Shown: piece by piece, positions 7,941-9,174 of the stretch
Numbering within the stretch: the stretch's first letter is position 1
Layout of the letters: each line of letters begins with the position of its first letter
Assembly (NCBI GenBank): GCA_021796905.1
Contig: JAKABK010000045.1
Location: forward strand, 1 to 9,174
Direction of reading: 5' to 3'
Length of the DNA: 9,174 nt
Origin: Actinomycetes bacterium
GTDB taxonomy: Bacteria; Actinomycetota; Acidimicrobiia; Acidimicrobiales; Palsa-688
The notes under the pieces: generated by a model
Told to the model about the DNA's origin: nothing
Databases searched by the model: none
What the model saw: the letters and a program-made list of their open reading frames with translations, nothing else
Position numbers and translations under genes: made by a program

Positions 7941-8027
7941 CCGGGTCCTGCCTGGGGCCTGGTCCTGCCTGGGGCCGGGTCCGGCTGGTGGGCCCGGGTC
8001 CTGCCTGCGGTGGGGTCCTGCCTGACG
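7941..8027. repeat. 17-bp tandem repeat array in the nadA-nrtR intergenic region
   Basis: Units close to CCGGGTCCTGCCTGGGG occur at 7941-7957, 7958-7974, 7994-8010 (ending TGCGG) and 8011-8027 (starting TGGGG, ending TGACG). A diverged 19-base copy at 7975-7993 lies between the second and third. A further degenerate unit may precede at 7924-7940. The first two copies differ at one position. The array fills the space between the presumed operator and the nrtR start, ending 23 bases before the GTG. It contains no plausible gene. It could be a slippage-prone repeat that changes the promoter spacing, or a set of protein-binding sites. Confidence 0.8.
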
Positions 8028-8037
8028 CGGCCGGGCC

Positions 8038-8043
8038 TACAGT
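8038..8043 (+). promoter_or_regulatory. Possible -10 element of nrtR (leaderless start)
   Basis: TACAGT fits the actinobacterial -10 pattern TAnnnT and ends 7 bases before the GTG at 8051, the distance at which transcription would begin at the start codon itself. The bases between carry only GAGG close to the GTG, a poor ribosome-binding site. No good -35 is visible. This agrees with a leaderless nrtR mRNA but is not proof. Confidence 0.35.
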
Positions 8044-8050
8044 CGAGGCG

Positions 8051-8827
8051 GTGAGCGCAGTCGGCAAGCTGAGCGACCGGCCCGTCGGCGGGAGCGTAGG
8101 GAGGTTCCACCACGAGGTGCTCGCCTCGGTCCTCGAGGTGCGCGACGGCGAGCTGCGGGTCCTGTTGTGGAGGCGTGCCCGTCCCCCCTTCGAGGGCTGC
8201 TGGGCGCTACCCGGCGGGCCGCTCGGGGCCGGCGAGCGTCTCGGGACCTCGGTCGTGCGGCATCTCGAGGCGAAGGTCGACGTGACCGGGATCGCCCACC
8301 TCGAGCAGCTCGAGACCCGCTCCGACCCGGACCGGGACCCACGCCGGCGGACGGTGGCGACCGCGTACCTGGCGCTGGTGCCGGCGGGGACCGACCCGTT
8401 GCTGCCGCCCGACACCTCCTGGCACCAGGTGGAGCGGCTGCCGCCCACCGGCTTCGACCACGCGTCGATCGTCACCTCGGCCCGGGAACGGCTGCGGGCC
8501 AAGCTGTCCTACACCAACCTGGGTTTCGCTCTCGCCCCACCGACCTTCACGATCGCGGAGCTGCGTGACCTGTACTCGGCGGCGCTCGGTCATCCGGTGT
8601 CGGCGACCAACCTGCAGCGGACCCTCCAGCGTCGAGGGGTGATCGAGCCCACGGAGGTCCAGTCCCGGCCCGGCGCCGGCGGCGGGAGGCCGGCGACGCT
8701 GTACCGCTTCGCCCGGCGGGAGCTGCTCGTGACCAACCCGTTCGCAGCGTTCCGCCCGCCGGATGGCGCAGCGTTCCGCCCGCCGGAGGGCGCAGTGTTC
8801 CGCCCGCCGGAGGGCGCAGTGCGATAG
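8051..8827 (+). CDS. nrtR: NrtR-family transcriptional regulator of NAD synthesis (Nudix-like domain plus winged helix)
   Basis: The 258-residue protein has an N-terminal Nudix fold (about 18-145) and a C-terminal winged helix (about 150-220), the NrtR architecture. NrtR represses NAD-biosynthesis genes and releases DNA on binding ADP-ribose or a related NAD metabolite. Family marks include FDHASIVTSARERLRAKL at 135-152, FTIAELRDLYSAALG at 166-180, NLQRTLQRRGVIEPT at 187-201 and GGRPATLYRF at 211-220. The Nudix box keeps its spacing (Gly56, Glu62, Arg70), but its metal-binding part reads RHLEAKVDV instead of REUxEExGU, so hydrolysis is probably lost. The tail after 230 consists of FRPP-[DE]-GA repeats not typical of NrtR. 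The GTG at 8051 was chosen because it just precedes the conserved domain; the frame is open further upstream but runs through the tandem-repeat array. The divergent position to nadABC supports the role. Confidence 0.9.
   Translation: MSAVGKLSDRPVGGSVGRFHHEVLASVLEVRDGELRVLLWRRARPPFEGCWALPGGPLGAGERLGTSVVRHLEAKVDVTGIAHLEQLETRSDPDRDPRRRTVATAYLALVPAGTDPLLPPDTSWHQVERLPPTGFDHASIVTSARERLRAKLSYTNLGFALAPPTFTIAELRDLYSAALGHPVSATNLQRTLQRRGVIEPTEVQSRPGAGGGRPATLYRFARRELLVTNPFAAFRPPDGAAFRPPEGAVFRPPEGAVR
8744..8827 (+). repeat. 24-bp in-frame tandem repeat forming the NrtR C-terminal tail
   Basis: Three copies of a 24-base unit lie at 8744-8767, 8768-8791 and 8792-8815, and a partial fourth (GCAGTG) runs into the TAG stop at 8825-8827. 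Neighbouring copies differ at only one base (GAT to GAG coordinates 8764-8766 and copy 2; GCG to GTG between copies 2 and 3). Being a multiple of three, each unit adds eight residues, AAFRPPDG, AAFRPPEG and AVFRPPEG, without shifting the frame. Near identity at the DNA level indicates recent duplication. Confidence 0.9.
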
Positions 8828-8842
8828 GCGACGCCGGCGGGC

Positions 8843-8848
8843 GATACT
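8843..8848 (+). promoter_or_regulatory. Possible -10 element for the 3'-end ORF
   Basis: GATACT ends 3 bases before the ATG at 8852 and 6 bases before an immediately following in-frame GTG at 8855. If used, transcription would begin at or just past the ATG, making the GTG a possible leaderless start. There is no ribosome-binding site. This rests on a single short match in GC-rich DNA. Confidence 0.2.
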
Positions 8849-8851
8849 CCA

Positions 8852-9174
8852 ATGGTGGCGAGAAAGCACCCGGGCAGGTCGTCCCAGGTCCAGGTCCCGG
8901 TCCAGGGGGAGTGGGCCCGTATCCGCCGTGAGTGGTCAGCGGGGCAACTCGCCGGGCCCGGGTCCTGGCCCGGGACGGTCGGGAGCAGCGAGCGCGCCGA
9001 CGGCCGGGCCCGGCCGCAGGAGGCGACAGCGTCCCGGGAGGCGCCCGCATCGCGGGGGCCGGGCGTGCCGCGGGAGCCGGGCGTGCCGCGGGAGCCGAGC
9101 GCGCCGGCGCCGGGCCACGAGGCGGGGCGCACGAAGCGGAGGCGGGCGGTCAGGACCCGGTGGTGGCTCTGGGC
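8852..9174 (+). CDS. Partial hypothetical protein with Pro/Gly/Arg-rich N-terminus, runs off the window
   Basis: I do not recognise this gene. An ATG at 8852 opens a frame that stays open for 107 codons to the end of the window. All but a handful of third positions are G or C, as in the real genes nearby, although long shadow frames are frequent at this GC content. The visible part is low in complexity and probably disordered: a basic start (MVARKHPGRS), a short WARIRREW segment at 21-28, then Pro, Gly, Ala and Arg in abundance. It contains a duplicated PGVPRE (codons 70-75 and 76-81). It ends with a basic cluster, TKRRRAVRTR, followed by WWLW, which could be the edge of a transmembrane helix, suggesting a membrane protein with a cytosolic disordered N-terminus. 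It is in the same frame as nrtR, eight codons after its stop. Confidence 0.5.
   Translation, partial: MVARKHPGRSSQVQVPVQGEWARIRREWSAGQLAGPGSWPGTVGSSERADGRARPQEATASREAPASRGPGVPREPGVPREPSAPAPGHEAGRTKRRRAVRTRWWLW
9059..9094 (+). repeat. Perfect 18-bp tandem duplication
   Basis: CCGGGCGTGCCGCGGGAG occurs twice without mismatch at 9059-9076 and 9077-9094, and a degraded third copy follows to 9112. In the plus-strand frame opened at 8852 each copy encodes PGVPRE, so the repeat length preserves that frame, which slightly supports the ORF being real. Confidence 0.8.

Noticed and set aside
7941..8027. CRISPR array
   Set aside because: The units are 17 bp, directly adjacent and diverging, with no unique spacers and no cas genes nearby.
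7772..8050. Upstream extension of nrtR to a start at 7772
   Set aside because: The extension would overlap nadA and translate the 17-bp repeat array, and it has no similarity to NrtR N-termini. The GTG at 8051 fits the domain.
8590..9132. Minus-strand open frame spanning the nrtR 3' end and the downstream region
   Set aside because: Half of it is antisense to nrtR, and its composition is that of shadow translation; no family features are present.

Overview
The window is very GC-rich DNA with GTG starts, overlapping stop/start junctions and almost exclusively G/C-ending codons, which points to an actinobacterium. The nadABC block beside an NrtR regulator also occurs in mycobacteria, and the DXS and NadB sequences look actinobacterial. 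A lineage such as Acidimicrobiia is possible, but that is inference. I see no rRNA, tRNA, CRISPR array or complete mobile element.

Layout: (1) 77-772 (+), an SRAP-domain (YedK/HMCES-type) protein. (2) 796-1194 (-), the C-terminal third of a proline-iminopeptidase-like alpha/beta hydrolase that has lost its nucleophile half. (3) About 1160-1440, a lower-GC block of foreign character that includes the tail of an unrecognised, possibly transposase, ORF. (4) 1441-2214 (-), a HAD-superfamily phosphatase. (5) 2281-4167 (-), dxs. (6) 4250-7838 (-), nadC, nadB and nadA, transcribed in the order A-B-C with 4-base GTGA overlaps at both junctions. (7) 7839-8050, the divergent control region, with an imperfect palindrome next to nadA and a 17-bp tandem repeat next to nrtR. 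(8) 8051-8827 (+), an NrtR-type regulator (Nudix-like domain plus winged helix) with an unusual repeated C-terminal tail. (9) From 8852 (+), an open frame that runs off the window end.

How the genes work together: NadB oxidises aspartate to iminoaspartate, NadA condenses it with dihydroxyacetone phosphate to quinolinate, and NadC converts quinolinate to nicotinate mononucleotide. This is complete de novo NAD precursor synthesis. The divergent NrtR homologue is the expected repressor of nadABC, and the palindrome at 7854-7876, just upstream of the nadA ribosome-binding site, is its most likely operator. dxs (first step of the MEP isoprenoid pathway) and the HAD gene follow on the same strand and may share the transcript.

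I found no clearly new multi-gene system. The most unusual local features are the repeat-built NrtR tail, the 17-bp repeat array in the control region, the foreign scar with its truncated hydrolase, and the in-frame continuation after the nrtR stop.
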